Assembly: GCA_024244665.1 (NCBI GenBank)
Contig: JAAEOI010000383.1
Span: forward strand, 1 to 23,464
Source: Bacteroidota bacterium
GTDB taxonomy: Bacteria; Bacteroidota; Bacteroidia; Bacteroidales; GCA-2748055
Direction: 5' to 3'
Length of the DNA: 23,464 nt
The first letter of the stretch is position 1. The number at the start of each line of letters is the position of its first letter. Below the pieces are notes generated by a model. That model searched no databases. It was not told where the DNA came from and saw only the letters and a list, made by a program, of their open reading frames with translations. Below are positions 1 through 8,495 of the stretch, in pieces. The position numbers and the translations under genes are program-made.

Positions 1-1
1 C

Positions 2-1354
2 AGGTCTTTCCTTTCCATAATCTCGCTGGTCTCATACATCCTGACTAAAGTAGCAGTTACTGTATATGCAGGTGGGGTAGTGTTCAAAGATGTGTTCAAT
101 ATCGAGTATGTAATGATCTTTAACCAGCAGGTGGATTTCTTCTGGATCAGTGCCATCGGACTGGTGGTCCTGACAGGAATATATACGGTTTTCGGGGGAA
201 TGAAAGCGGTACTCTACACCTCGGTGCTGCAAACCCCGATCCTGCTGGCCGGTTCCATCGCGATCCTGGTAATTGGATTATCCCAGCTGGGAGGATGGGA
301 AAATATGATGGAGATTGTCAGAGCCACCGATGTGAGCTACCTGAATGATTCAGGGGAGGTAGTCTATCGATCCACCTCCGACAGTATGGCCAATCTGATG
401 CGTTCGCCAAATGATCCGAACTTTCCATGGACAGGAGTAATCCTGGGTTCAGCCATTATTGGTTTCTGGTACTGGTGCACCGACCAGTTCATCGTCCAGC
501 GCGTTCTTTCTGGTCGCGACCAGACACAGGCCAGGCGCGGGACCATTTTTGGAGCCTATCTGAAACTTACCCCGGTCTTCCTCTTCCTGATCCCCGGAAT
601 GATCGCTTTTGCCCTGAAACAAGAGGGTACAATGGAATTTGATTCTAATGATGCTGCATTTTCAACGCTTGTAAAGGATTTGCTTCCCAAAGGTTTTACA
701 GGCATTGTTGTCGGAGGAATCCTGGCGGCCCTGATGAGCTCGCTGGCTTCGCTGTTCAACTCCTCCTCCATGCTATTTACGGTCGATTTTTATAAGAAGA
801 TCAAACCTCAGGCGAGTGAAAAACACTATGTGATGGTCGGCAGGCTCGCTACTGTGGTTATTGTGATCCTGGGCATACTCTGGATTCCGGTTATGAAAGG
901 GATTGGAAAGGTCCTGTACGAATACCTTCAGGATGTTCAGTCGCTGCTGGCCCCAGGGATCGCTGCAGTATTCCTCCTGGGAATCCTTTCGAAGAGAACC
1001 ACTCCTTCGGCAGGCTTCATCGGTCTGGTGGTGGGCTTTACACTGGGGATGCTCAGGCTGGGGCTGAAAATCTATTTCGGTGATACGGTATCAGACGGGT
1101 TTATCTATGAGCTGATCATTGCCCCCAACTGGCTCCATTACGAGATTGCACTCTTTTTCATTGTGATTGCCCTGATGGTGATTGTGAGCTTCTTCACCAA
1201 GGCGGTCGATCCCGCGAAAATACAGGGACTCTACATGGGATCGGCAACTGCCGAGCAGAGGGCCCTTACCCGGGCAAGCTGGAGCAAATGGGATGTGATC
1301 AACTCGGCCATTATTATCGTTTTTATCATCGCCTTTTACATCTATTTCTGGTAG
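2..1354 (+). CDS. Sodium/solute symporter (SSS family), probable L-arabinose transporter, 5'-truncated by window edge
   Basis: Membrane permease that by family couples sodium entry to sugar uptake. The frame is open to the left edge: codons before the GTG at 80 still read as transporter (VSYILTKVAVTVYAGG, an SGLT-like helix), so 80 is not the true start and roughly the first 100 residues lie outside. About ten hydrophobic segments follow, including the WYWCTDQFIVQRVLSGRD loop and the GGILAALMSSLASLFNSSSM helix typical of the family. The C-terminus is a hydrophobic helix ending FYIYFW. It sits 15 bases before the Nudix regulator and heads an araR-araA-araD-araB row, which matches the Bacteroides arabinose locus where an SSS permease adjoins araR. 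Arabinose as substrate is inferred from this context; the family assignment is firm. Confidence 0.9.
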   Translation, partial: RSFLSIISLVSYILTKVAVTVYAGGVVFKDVFNIEYVMIFNQQVDFFWISAIGLVVLTGIYTVFGGMKAVLYTSVLQTPILLAGSIAILVIGLSQLGGWENMMEIVRATDVSYLNDSGEVVYRSTSDSMANLMRSPNDPNFPWTGVILGSAIIGFWYWCTDQFIVQRVLSGRDQTQARRGTIFGAYLKLTPVFLFLIPGMIAFALKQEGTMEFDSNDAAFSTLVKDLLPKGFTGIVVGGILAALMSSLASLFNSSSMLFTVDFYKKIKPQASEKHYVMVGRLATVVIVILGILWIPVMKGIGKVLYEYLQDVQSLLAPGIAAVFLLGILSKRTTPSAGFIGLVVGFTLGMLRLGLKIYFGDTVSDGFIYELIIAPNWLHYEIALFFIVIALMVIVSFFTKAVDPAKIQGLYMGSATAEQRALTRASWSKWDVINSAIIIVFIIAFYIYFW

Positions 1355-1369
1355 GTTATACTCTGAATT

Positions 1370-2068
1370 ATGACAGTTAAGAATTCAAATTATTCTGATC
1401 AGGCAAAATTCCATGTTGCTGTGGACAGCATCATTTTTGGTTTTGATCAGGGTGAGCTGAAATTGCTTATCCATAAACGAAGGTTTGAACCCTTCAGGGG
1501 GAACTGGTCACTCTTTGGAGGATTCCTCAGTAAGGATGAGAGCCTGACCGATGCAGCAAACAGGATATTGTTTGAACTAACCGGTCTGCAGAATATTTAC
1601 ATGGAGGAGCTGCAGACCTATGGTGATATGGGCAGGGACCCGGCTGGAAGGGTCCTGTCTGTGGCCTATTTTGCCCTGATTCCTGCCCATCGTTATTCTG
1701 AAGAATTCTCAAAAAAGTACGGAGCAACGTGGGTGGGCCTGAATGAGCTTCCTGATCTGATAATGGATCATAATTCCATGGTTGAGAGTGCCCTGAAAAG
1801 GCTTCGAAGGAGGACAGCTTCACAGCCCATAGGCTTTGAACTGCTGCCTGCTGAATTTTCCATCCCCCAGTTACAATCCCTGTATGAAGCCATCTACCAA
1901 ATCCCATTGGATAAAAGGAACTTCAGGAAGAAGATCCTTTCCATGGATGTGCTGGTGAAGATGGAAGAGAAAGATAAAAGCAGTTCTCGTAAGGGGGCGT
2001 TCTTGTATCGCTTTGATAAGAAGAAGTATAAGAAGATGTTGAATGGAGGCTATAATTTCACTTTGTGA
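1370..2068 (+). CDS. araR: Nudix-family transcriptional regulator, AraR-like (L-arabinose repressor)
   Basis: Predicted DNA-binding repressor of arabinose genes. Residues about 14-145 form a Nudix-like sensor domain (FHVAVDSIIFGF, LLIHKRRFEPFRGNWSLFGGFL) and residues about 150-232 a basic winged-helix domain ending GAFLYRFDKKKYKK. The Nudix box at 51-73 keeps the glycines, E57, R65 and E69, but the REUxEE core reads RILFEL, so two catalytic glutamates are replaced; it is therefore probably a ligand sensor without hydrolase activity, as in the NrtR/AraR group. Bacteroides thetaiotaomicron AraR is a characterised member that responds to L-arabinose, and its gene also lies between an SSS permease and ara genes. 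An ATG start follows 15 bases after the transporter. The function is assigned from fold and neighbourhood together. Confidence 0.82.
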   Translation: MTVKNSNYSDQAKFHVAVDSIIFGFDQGELKLLIHKRRFEPFRGNWSLFGGFLSKDESLTDAANRILFELTGLQNIYMEELQTYGDMGRDPAGRVLSVAYFALIPAHRYSEEFSKKYGATWVGLNELPDLIMDHNSMVESALKRLRRRTASQPIGFELLPAEFSIPQLQSLYEAIYQIPLDKRNFRKKILSMDVLVKMEEKDKSSSRKGAFLYRFDKKKYKKMLNGGYNFTL

Positions 2069-2075
2069 AATGATA
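2051..2075 (+). promoter_or_regulatory. 25-base imperfect palindrome before araA, candidate operator
   Basis: A perfect core TTTCAC-TTT-GTGAAA (2056-2070) extends outward with A/T pairs (TATxAT...ATxATA) to about 25 bases. It overlaps the last codons of the regulator and lies 28 bases upstream of araA. Nudix-type regulators bind palindromes of about this size, so this could be an AraR operator controlling araADB separately from the transporter. I do not know the AraR consensus well enough to match it, and there is no clear -7 box next to it. A weak attenuator hairpin is the alternative; no T-run follows. Confidence 0.35.
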
Positions 2076-2103
2076 AAAGTAAGTAGGTAAGAAAAAAAAA
2101 GAT

Positions 2104-3612
2104 ATGATGAAGAATTTGGATAAGCTGGAAGTGTGGTTTGTTACCGGCAGCCAGCATTTATACGGGGAGGAGACGCTGAAACAGGTGGATCGGGACTCCC
2201 GGGCCATTACCAATGCCCTTAACGAGAGCAGTGCGATTCCGGTAGAGGTGGTATTCAAGCCGGTACTGACTACGCCTGATGCGATTTTTTCCCTCTGCAT
2301 GGAGGCCAGTAACGCTCACCCTTGCATCGGCCTGATCACATGGATGCATACATTTTCCCCGGCGAAGATGTGGATTGGTGGCCTCAAGTCCCTTACAAAG
2401 CCCTTTGTGCATCTCCATACTCAGTTTAGCCGGGATATTCCCTGGGATTCCATCGATATGGATTTCATGAACCTGAACCAGAGTGCCCACGGTGGACGGG
2501 AGTTTGGTTTCATTGGTTCAAGGATGCACATTGAGCGAAAAGTGGTGGTGGGTCACTGGGCCAATCCGGGGGTACAGGAAAAACTGGCGATATGGATCAG
2601 GGCTGCGGCTGCGTGGTATGACTGGCAGGGTGGAAAGGTGGCCCGTTTTGGTGACAACATGCGTGAGGTGGCTGTTACCGAGGGGAACAAAGTATCGGCC
2701 CAGATACAACTTGGTTATTCCGTCTCCGGTTTCGGGGTTGGTGACCTGGTGGAGAGGGTCCGATCGGTAAGCGACGGGGAGACAAAAGAGTTGATGGGGA
2801 TCTATGAAGATCTTTATGAGCTGCCTTCAGAGGCAAGGGAGGGTGGAAAGCTTCGTGATTCATTGATGGAGGCTGCCCGTATCGAAAAGGGAATGAAAAT
2901 CTTCCTGGAGGAGGGCGGTTTTTCGGCCTTCACCACTACCTTTGAAGATTTGCACGGGCTTTCACAGCTGCCCGGTCTGGCAGTTCAGCGCCTGATGGCA
3001 GATGGATACGGATTCGGAGCTGAGGGTGACTGGAAAACTGCCGCCCTGGTTCGTGCCATGAAGGTGATGGCCACCGGAATGGAGGGTGGAACCTCTTTCA
3101 TGGAGGACTATACCTATCACTTGCATCCCGATGGGATGAAGGTATTGGGGGCGCATATGCTGGAGGTTTGTCCGTCAATTGCAGCCGGGAAATCAAGCCT
3201 GGAGTTTCATCCCCTGGGTATAGGGGGGAAGGCGGATCCGGCCAGGCTGGTGTTTGACGTGGCATCCGGCCCTGGATTAAATGCCTCCATCATGGATATG
3301 GGTAAGCGCTTCAGGATGCTGGTGAATCCCTGCAATGTGGTGCCGGCTGATGCCCCGCTGCCAAATCTTCCGGTTGCCAGGGTGGTATGGGAACCACATC
3401 CCAGTCTGGAAGTAGCAGCCGGTGCCTGGATCCTCTCCGGGGGAGCCCACCACACCGGGTTCAGTATGGCTGTGACCAAAGAGCATCTGGAGGATTTCAG
3501 CGAAATGGCCGGGATCGAATACCTGCTTATTGATGAGTCAACCACCATCTCCTCCGTCAAAAAGGAGTTGAAGTGGAATGACCTTTATTATCACCTTGCC
3601 AGGGGATTGTAA
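2104..3612 (+). CDS. araA: L-arabinose isomerase
   Basis: Converts L-arabinose to L-ribulose in the cytoplasm, the first catabolic step, using a divalent metal. The 502-residue length equals the usual 500. The start region [14 protein letters not shown] is the family N-terminal hallmark. All four active-site residues are visible: E307 ([11 protein letters not shown]), E334 ([10 protein letters not shown]), H351 ([10 protein letters not shown]) and H450 (GGAHHTGFS), matching E306, E333, H350 and H450 of the E. coli enzyme. Two ATGs are adjacent (2104 and 2107) behind an A-rich leader, so the start is uncertain by one codon. It is followed by araD after 19 bases and araB after that, in what looks like one transcript. 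Intact; no anomalies. Confidence 0.97.
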   Translation: MMKNLDKLEVWFVTGSQHLYGEETLKQVDRDSRAITNALNESSAIPVEVVFKPVLTTPDAIFSLCMEASNAHPCIGLITWMHTFSPAKMWIGGLKSLTKPFVHLHTQFSRDIPWDSIDMDFMNLNQSAHGGREFGFIGSRMHIERKVVVGHWANPGVQEKLAIWIRAAAAWYDWQGGKVARFGDNMREVAVTEGNKVSAQIQLGYSVSGFGVGDLVERVRSVSDGETKELMGIYEDLYELPSEAREGGKLRDSLMEAARIEKGMKIFLEEGGFSAFTTTFEDLHGLSQLPGLAVQRLMADGYGFGAEGDWKTAALVRAMKVMATGMEGGTSFMEDYTYHLHPDGMKVLGAHMLEVCPSIAAGKSSLEFHPLGIGGKADPARLVFDVASGPGLNASIMDMGKRFRMLVNPCNVVPADAPLPNLPVARVVWEPHPSLEVAAGAWILSGGAHHTGFSMAVTKEHLEDFSEMAGIEYLLIDESTTISSVKKELKWNDLYYHLARGL

Positions 3613-3631
3613 ACTATAGAACTATATTACC

Positions 3632-4318
3632 ATGCATGAGCTATTAAAGGAGAAGGTGCTGGAAGCCAACCTGGCACTGATAAAACACAAACTGGTCATC
3701 TTTACCTGGGGCAATTCCAGCGAAAGGGATCCCGGGACGGGTCACATTGTGATCAAGCCATCGGGTGTTCCCTATGATCGGATGACTCCCGACCAGATGG
3801 TTGTACTGGATGGGGACGGAAAACAAATTGAAGGAGCATTGAAGCCCTCATCGGATGTCTCCACCCATGTAAGCCTTTACAAACATTTCAAGGGTATCGG
3901 CGGTGTGGTGCATACCCATTCGGAGTGGGCCACCTCCTGGGCCCAGGCTGGAATTTCCCTTCCACCTTTTGGAACAACCCATGCCGATTACTTCTACGGA
4001 ACCATTCCCTGTACCAGGCCCTTTACTGAGGCGGAGGTGTCGGGCAATTACGAGGCAAATACCGGGGATGTGATTGTTGAGACCTTCAAGGGGCTGGATC
4101 ACCTGGCAGTACCAGGTGTCCTTGTTCACGGTCACGGACCCTTTACGTGGGGTAAGGACGGGGCGGATGCGGTTCAAAATTCGGTGATCCTGGAGGAGGT
4201 GGCTAAAATGGCCTTCCGCACCCGGGTGCTAGGGAACCTGGACTCCATTGACCAGTTCCTCTTGGATAAGCACTACCTCCGCAAACACGGGGATAATTCC
4301 TACTACGGTCAGGAATAA
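3632..4318 (+). CDS. araD: L-ribulose-5-phosphate 4-epimerase
   Basis: Interconverts L-ribulose-5-phosphate and D-xylulose-5-phosphate by retro-aldol chemistry with a zinc ion, the last step before the pentose-phosphate pathway. Class II aldolase/epimerase fold, 228 residues against 231 in E. coli. The zinc histidines are H94 and H96 ([11 protein letters not shown]) plus a histidine of the HGHGPFTWG loop (166-168). D119 in THADYFYG corresponds to the catalytic D120, and tyrosines 224-225 near the C-terminus to Y229. The N-terminal [14 protein letters not shown] loop is also typical. It lies between araA and araB (14-base gap to araB), so epimerase, isomerase and kinase would be made together. 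Confidence 0.96.
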   Translation: MHELLKEKVLEANLALIKHKLVIFTWGNSSERDPGTGHIVIKPSGVPYDRMTPDQMVVLDGDGKQIEGALKPSSDVSTHVSLYKHFKGIGGVVHTHSEWATSWAQAGISLPPFGTTHADYFYGTIPCTRPFTEAEVSGNYEANTGDVIVETFKGLDHLAVPGVLVHGHGPFTWGKDGADAVQNSVILEEVAKMAFRTRVLGNLDSIDQFLLDKHYLRKHGDNSYYGQE

Positions 4319-4332
4319 TATAAATTTTTCAA

Positions 4333-6018
4333 ATGACAGGCATTATGACTTCTTATACTATTGGAGTGGATTACGGAACGGATTCGGTCCGGGCCCTGGT
4401 GGTGGACACCCAAACGGGTGAAGAGATGGGAACCCATGTTTTTGATTACCCAAGGTGGAAAGCAGCCCTCTACTGCGATCCGGCCAGGAACCAGTTTCGG
4501 CAGCATCCCCTGGATTACCTGGAGGGCCTCGAAACCTGCATCACCGAAGCGTTAAAGATGTGCCCTCCGGAGGTGGCAGATAAGGTGGTGGGGATATCAG
4601 TAGATACTACCGGATCAACACCGGTTGCTGTCAACCGGCAGGGAGTACCGCTGTCGCTGACCCCCGGTTTTGAAGAGAACCCCAATGCCATGTTTGTCCT
4701 CTGGAAGGATCACACTGCCTTGAAGGAGGCCGATGAGATCAACAACCTGGCCCGCAGCTGGGGAGGGGAGGATTTTACGAAATATGAGGGAGGCATCTAC
4801 AGTTCAGAGTGGTTCTGGGCCAAGGTGCTCCATGTGTTGCGTGAAGATTCGGGAGTAAGTGAACAGGCATGGTCCTGGGTGGAACATTGTGACTGGATCC
4901 CGGCACTCCTTTCCGGGGATACCGATCCTCTCAAATTGAAACGAAGCCGTTGCGCGGCAGGGCACAAAGCCATGTGGCATGAGAATTTTAACGGATTGCC
5001 GGAGGAGGATTTTTTGGTGAAGCTCGATCCCCTTCTCGGAGGATTGAAGCAGCGCCTGTTCAGCGAGACCTATACCTGCGATGTTAAGGTGGGAACCTTA
5101 AGTGAGGAGTGGGCCGGAAAACTGGGCCTCTCCACCGGGGTGAGCCTGGGAGCAGGAGCATTTGATGCCCACCTGGGAGCACTGGGAGCTGAGATACAGC
5201 CCTACTACCTGAGTAAGGTGATGGGGACTTCCACCTGCGATATGCTGATAGCATCTGCCGATGAAGTTGGAAATAAGCTGGTGGGGGGGATTTGCGGACA
5301 GGTGGATGGATCGATCGTTCCGGGTATGGTAGGCCTTGAGGCAGGCCAGTCAGCCTTCGGAGATATCTATGCCTGGTTTAAAAAGGTACTGATGTGGCCT
5401 GTCGAAAATGTGGTGGGCAGCATGGAGGGTACAGATGCTGAAACCAGGGAGAAGATCATCCGGGAGACCTCCGACAGGATGATTGCCAAATTGAGCGAGG
5501 CTGCAGAAAGTATTGATCCCGAAGACACTTCCTTGCTTGCCCTTGACTGGATGAATGGACGTCGCACGCCGGACGCCAATCAGAATCTGAAGGGTGCCAT
5601 CATGGGTCTGAGCCTTGGGTCTGATGCGCCTGCTATCTTCAGGGCGCTGGTGGAATCCACCGCCTTCGGAGCCAGGATGATCATAGACCGTTTCGTGGAT
5701 GAGGGGATCAGGATCGATGGGGTAATTGCCCTGGGAGGGGTGGCAAAGAAATCTCCCCTGGTGATGCAGATTGTTGCAGATGTACTTAACAAACCGATTA
5801 GAGTCGCCCGGTCGGAGCAGGCAGTGGCCCTGGGAACAGCAATGGCTGCAGCTGTTGTAGCGGGTGTTCATATTAGCATTCCCGAGGCGCAAACCGCTAT
5901 GGGTGGAGGGTTTGAAACTGAATACCATCCCGATCCTGTAATGGTGAAAAAGTATGCCATCCTGTTCGAGAAGTACAGGCGCTTTGGAAATTTCATTGAA
6001 TCGGAGACTACAGGTTAG
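4333..6018 (+). CDS. araB: L-ribulokinase
   Basis: Phosphorylates L-ribulose to L-ribulose-5-phosphate with ATP; cytoplasmic FGGY-family sugar kinase. 561 residues, the usual size. The N-terminal domain opens with IGVDYGTDSVRALVVD (phosphate-binding loop); GAGAFDAHLGALGAE contains the likely catalytic aspartate; GTSTCDML and EAGQSAFGDIYAWF are strongly ribulokinase-like; the C-terminal domain has the adenosine motif GGVAKKSPLVMQ and DVLNKPIRV. The start could be 4333 or the in-frame ATG at 4345 (MTSYTIGVDYG), which fits the E. coli N-terminus better; neither has a clear ribosome site. Last gene of the arabinose row; a -7-like box for the next gene follows. Confidence 0.96.
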   Translation: MTGIMTSYTIGVDYGTDSVRALVVDTQTGEEMGTHVFDYPRWKAALYCDPARNQFRQHPLDYLEGLETCITEALKMCPPEVADKVVGISVDTTGSTPVAVNRQGVPLSLTPGFEENPNAMFVLWKDHTALKEADEINNLARSWGGEDFTKYEGGIYSSEWFWAKVLHVLREDSGVSEQAWSWVEHCDWIPALLSGDTDPLKLKRSRCAAGHKAMWHENFNGLPEEDFLVKLDPLLGGLKQRLFSETYTCDVKVGTLSEEWAGKLGLSTGVSLGAGAFDAHLGALGAEIQPYYLSKVMGTSTCDMLIASADEVGNKLVGGICGQVDGSIVPGMVGLEAGQSAFGDIYAWFKKVLMWPVENVVGSMEGTDAETREKIIRETSDRMIAKLSEAAESIDPEDTSLLALDWMNGRRTPDANQNLKGAIMGLSLGSDAPAIFRALVESTAFGARMIIDRFVDEGIRIDGVIALGGVAKKSPLVMQIVADVLNKPIRVARSEQAVALGTAMAAAVVAGVHISIPEAQTAMGGGFETEYHPDPVMVKKYAILFEKYRRFGNFIESETTG

Positions 6019-6029
6019 CTCTGTATTTC

Positions 6030-6037
6030 TATCTTTG
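6030..6037 (+). promoter_or_regulatory. Bacteroidota -7 box TATCTTTG
   Basis: Exact match to TAnnTTTG in the 46-base gap after araB, 27 bases before the next ATG. No TTG is found at the -33 spacing. A small inverted repeat, ACAGG-AA-CCTGT (6042-6053), lies just downstream, around the expected transcript start; it could be an operator or chance. The box suggests the 6065/PrsW pair has its own promoter, separate from the arabinose operon. Confidence 0.45.
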
Positions 6038-6064
6038 TAACACAGGAACCTGTTATTTATATAG

Positions 6065-6724
6065 ATGAGGATCTCAATCTTGATATTAGTTCTGTCCGTG
6101 ACCATGCAGCCGATGTTTGCACAATCAGCTGAGGATGAGGTGATTCGCCTGAAACAGTCCATGGGAACAGAAGCGGTTCAGTCGGATCAGGAGGTGGTTC
6201 AATCCAACCTGGAGGCCGATGAAAAACGGCTGGCAGAAAAAGATGGCCTGCAGGGCCACTTTAATATGAGTGTGGGAACCAGCTTCACTTATATGAAGGG
6301 TTATGGTTCCGGAATGGGTTTCTATGCCGCTCCTATGTACACCCTGCCTCTGAACAACAGGTGGTCTCTGTATGGAGGATTTGTGGTCTCAAACTACACC
6401 GGTCTGAGCATGCATATGCCTGGCGGAGAGTCCCAGTCACCAAACAGCTTCAACAGTCTGGCCGTCTTCGCAGCGGCCTCCTATAAAATGAGCGACCGGC
6501 TTATCCTGCATGGATCCGGACTTAAAAACCTGACATCCTACCCGCTCACGCCTATGGGCCCTGGCCTTATGGATAACCTGTCACTGGGAGCCACATATAA
6601 ACTGGGGGATAACATCTCCATCGGGGCCACTATACATATTAACCAGGGACATGGGTACTACCAGTCGCCGTCATTCGGCGGTTCACATTTCGGCGGACGC
6701 CACTCCTCACCCTTTGGCTGGTAG
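6065..6724 (+). CDS. Exported protein of unknown function, possible small outer-membrane beta-barrel
   Basis: I do not recognise a named family. Residues 1-19 form a signal peptide (hydrophobic ISILILVLSV, likely cut after MFA). Residues about 21-60 are acidic, glutamine-rich and probably helical. From about 65 onward the chain alternates polar and apolar residues in strand-like segments ending in aromatic residues (MSVGTSFTYM, WSLYGGFVVSNY, LAVFAAASYKM, LSLGATYKLG, SIGATIHIN), as in small periplasmic or outer-membrane barrels. The tail is rich in Gly, His and Ser (GGSHFGGRHSSPFGW). The stop is two bases before the PrsW start, so the two are probably cotranscribed from the box at 6030. A structural or stress role is possible, but nothing in the sequence decides it. 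Confidence 0.75.
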   Translation: MRISILILVLSVTMQPMFAQSAEDEVIRLKQSMGTEAVQSDQEVVQSNLEADEKRLAEKDGLQGHFNMSVGTSFTYMKGYGSGMGFYAAPMYTLPLNNRWSLYGGFVVSNYTGLSMHMPGGESQSPNSFNSLAVFAAASYKMSDRLILHGSGLKNLTSYPLTPMGPGLMDNLSLGATYKLGDNISIGATIHINQGHGYYQSPSFGGSHFGGRHSSPFGW

Positions 6725-6726
6725 GT

Positions 6727-7410
6727 ATGGGAGTCTTTCTTACGGCCATCGCCCCGGTTTTCATCATTGCCTTTTATATCTATTTCAGGGATAAGTATGA
6801 GAAGGAGCCACTGGGTTTGCTGGCCAAAGCGCTTGCAGCCGGTATGATTACTGTGATTCCTATTCTTTTTGTGGAGCGTTTTCTCATGGGTGTGATGCCT
6901 GAAATGGGAAAGGTGGGTAATGCTGCCTACCAGGCCTTTCTGGTTGCGGGAACCACTGAAGAAGTGTTCAAGTACCTGGCCCTCTACCTGTTGATCTGGA
7001 AGAGCCCCAAATTCAATGAACAGTTCGACGGAATTGTCTATGCCGTTTTTGTCTCCCTGGGATTTGCCACAGTTGAGAATATCATGTACGTGATGGAGGG
7101 CGGATTTCAGACAGCGGCTGTGCGGGCCCTTACCGCTGTACCTGCACATGCTATTTTCGGGATTACCATGGGTTACTATTTCGGGATTGCCCGGCGGTAC
7201 TCCGAGCTGAGGAAAGGAAATCTCTTGCGAGCAGTGTGGGTTCCCATTCTGCTTCACGGCATCTACGATTTCATCCTGATGGTGGAGATATCCTGGCTGC
7301 TGATGCTCTTTATTCCTTATGTAGTCTATCTTTACATTGCCGGGGGAAAGAAGCTCAAAACCCTTTCAGAGGCTTCCATTTTTAAACCTGACAACCTCAA
7401 GGAGGAATAG
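6727..7410 (+). CDS. PrsW-family intramembrane metalloprotease-like protein
   Basis: Polytopic inner-membrane protein of 227 residues with about seven hydrophobic segments. The family signatures are present in order: EEVFKYLALY (E78, E79, K82), FATVENIMYV (E117, N118), VPAHAIFGITMGYYFG (H141) and HGIYDF (H177, D181). PrsW of Bacillus cleaves the anti-sigma factor RsiW; related proteins are widespread and mostly unstudied. No anti-sigma or sigma gene adjoins it here; its partner in the transcript is the unknown exported protein at 6065. The start follows the upstream stop by two bases (TAG-GT-ATG). A strong terminator lies downstream, so the pair ends there. The substrate is unknown. Confidence 0.87.
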   Translation: MGVFLTAIAPVFIIAFYIYFRDKYEKEPLGLLAKALAAGMITVIPILFVERFLMGVMPEMGKVGNAAYQAFLVAGTTEEVFKYLALYLLIWKSPKFNEQFDGIVYAVFVSLGFATVENIMYVMEGGFQTAAVRALTAVPAHAIFGITMGYYFGIARRYSELRKGNLLRAVWVPILLHGIYDFILMVEISWLLMLFIPYVVYLYIAGGKKLKTLSEASIFKPDNLKEE

Positions 7411-7435
7411 AGCATTCCTGATTTCCATATTAAAC

Positions 7436-7461
7436 TGGCCCGATTATGGGCCATTTTTCTT
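7436..7461 (+). terminator. Rho-independent terminator after the PrsW gene
   Basis: Six-base G/C-rich stem TGGCCC / GGGCCA with a six-base loop GATTAT (7436-7453), followed by TTTTTCTT. It lies 25 bases after the PrsW stop and separates that unit from the lactonase-zwf group. Confidence 0.8.
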
Positions 7462-7468
7462 ATCTTGG
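7461..7468 (+). promoter_or_regulatory. Weak -7-like box TATCTTGG
   Basis: Differs from TAnnTTTG at one position and directly follows the terminator T-run, 48 bases before the next ATG. It is the best promoter candidate for the lactonase-zwf-pgl row, but no -33 TTG is visible at proper spacing. Confidence 0.25.
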
Positions 7469-7516
7469 AGTATACCCTGAATTCACATCCGAAATAAGAT
7501 TAACCGTGACATCATT

Positions 7517-8476
7517 ATGACAAGGATCTTCCAGCTTTTATTGATCACCCTTTTCCTGGCAGGGTGCAATCGTTTGGATACGGGGTACCAGATCGGGACC
7601 TTTCAGGCTGAGAGTGAGCGGTTTTGGGAACTGGTATCAAGAGATGCTCTGGCAGAGAGAATTGGGGTCAGGTTCGGATTTACGGAAGGACCGGCCCTGG
7701 ATCATGACGGATCCCTGCTCTTTAGTGATATCCCGGGAAACACTATCTACCGCTTAAAGGGTAAAAAATTCAAGGAGTTCCGGAAACCCAGTTATCAATC
7801 CAACGGCCTGCTGATTGAGAGGGATGGATCGGTTCTGGCTTGTGAGCATGGTTCAAGAAGTCTGACCAGGATTGCAGCCGACGGATCGGTTACCACAGAG
7901 GTTGACAACTACAGGGGCAGGAGGTTGAACAGTCCCAACGATCTTTGCCTTTCATCGCAGGGAGTTCTGTTTTTCACGGACTCGCCATGGGGACTGCCCG
8001 GGAGAAATGAAGATCCTGACAAGGAGCTTCCGTATAATGGTGTGTACATGTATAAAAAAGGAGAGCTGACATTGGTTGACAGTACCCTCTCATGGCCCAA
8101 TGGAATTGCACTCTCGCCCGACGAGAAGTACCTCTATGTTTCAAACTTTGAGGGGAGCCAGGGCTCGGATGAGAGTGAGTGGGAAGCTTTCTGGATGAGA
8201 TATGAGCTTGACGTGGATGGAAAGGTGGTTGAGAGATCGCGCTTCTTCCAGGCTACAGACCTGAACCTTCCCGGAGATCCCGACGGGATGAAGGTGGACA
8301 GGAAGGGGAATCTTTTCCTGACCGGACCCGGAGGAATCCTGGTGGTGTCGCCTGAAGGTGAGCACCTTGGGACCATCGGACTTCCTCTTACGCCATCAAA
8401 CCTGACCTTTGGCCCCGGTGAGAAAGTACTTTATGTAACTGCCCGAACGACTGTTGTAAAGATCAGGCTGAGGTAG
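7517..8476 (+). CDS. SMP-30/gluconolactonase-like lipoprotein
   Basis: Six-bladed propeller hydrolase of the SMP-30/gluconolactonase/LRE family, which opens sugar lactones with a bound divalent metal. Residues 1-17 are a lipoprotein signal ending in the lipobox LAGC (C17), so it is anchored outside the inner membrane. Likely metal and active-site residues are E57 (FTEGPAL), N141 (NSPNDL), N195 (SWPNGIALSPD) and D256 (GDPDGMKVD), with the characteristic LLFSDIPGNTIYRL blade. It sits 19 bases before zwf, and zwf overlaps pgl. Gluconolactone or another sugar lactone is a plausible substrate, but a periplasmic lipoprotein would not see cytoplasmic 6-phosphogluconolactone. Family members also act on other lactones and esters, so the substrate is open. 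Confidence 0.85.
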   Translation: MTRIFQLLLITLFLAGCNRLDTGYQIGTFQAESERFWELVSRDALAERIGVRFGFTEGPALDHDGSLLFSDIPGNTIYRLKGKKFKEFRKPSYQSNGLLIERDGSVLACEHGSRSLTRIAADGSVTTEVDNYRGRRLNSPNDLCLSSQGVLFFTDSPWGLPGRNEDPDKELPYNGVYMYKKGELTLVDSTLSWPNGIALSPDEKYLYVSNFEGSQGSDESEWEAFWMRYELDVDGKVVERSRFFQATDLNLPGDPDGMKVDRKGNLFLTGPGGILVVSPEGEHLGTIGLPLTPSNLTFGPGEKVLYVTARTTVVKIRLR

Positions 8477-8495
8477 CGACTTAAGAATAGAATAA

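Noticed and set aside
80..82. GTG as the start of the sodium/solute symporter
   Set aside because: The frame is open to the left edge and the codons before it encode a conserved transporter helix, so the gene is simply cut by the window.
6042..6053. ACAGGAACCTGT palindrome after the 6030 promoter box as an operator
   Set aside because: Only five-base arms, no second copy seen, and no regulator nearby to assign; kept as a remark only.
5350..6162. Long open frame (270 codons) on the - strand opposite araB
   Set aside because: It lies antisense to a clearly conserved kinase; its translation is rich in His, Pro and Cys with no recognisable domain, as expected for a shadow frame.
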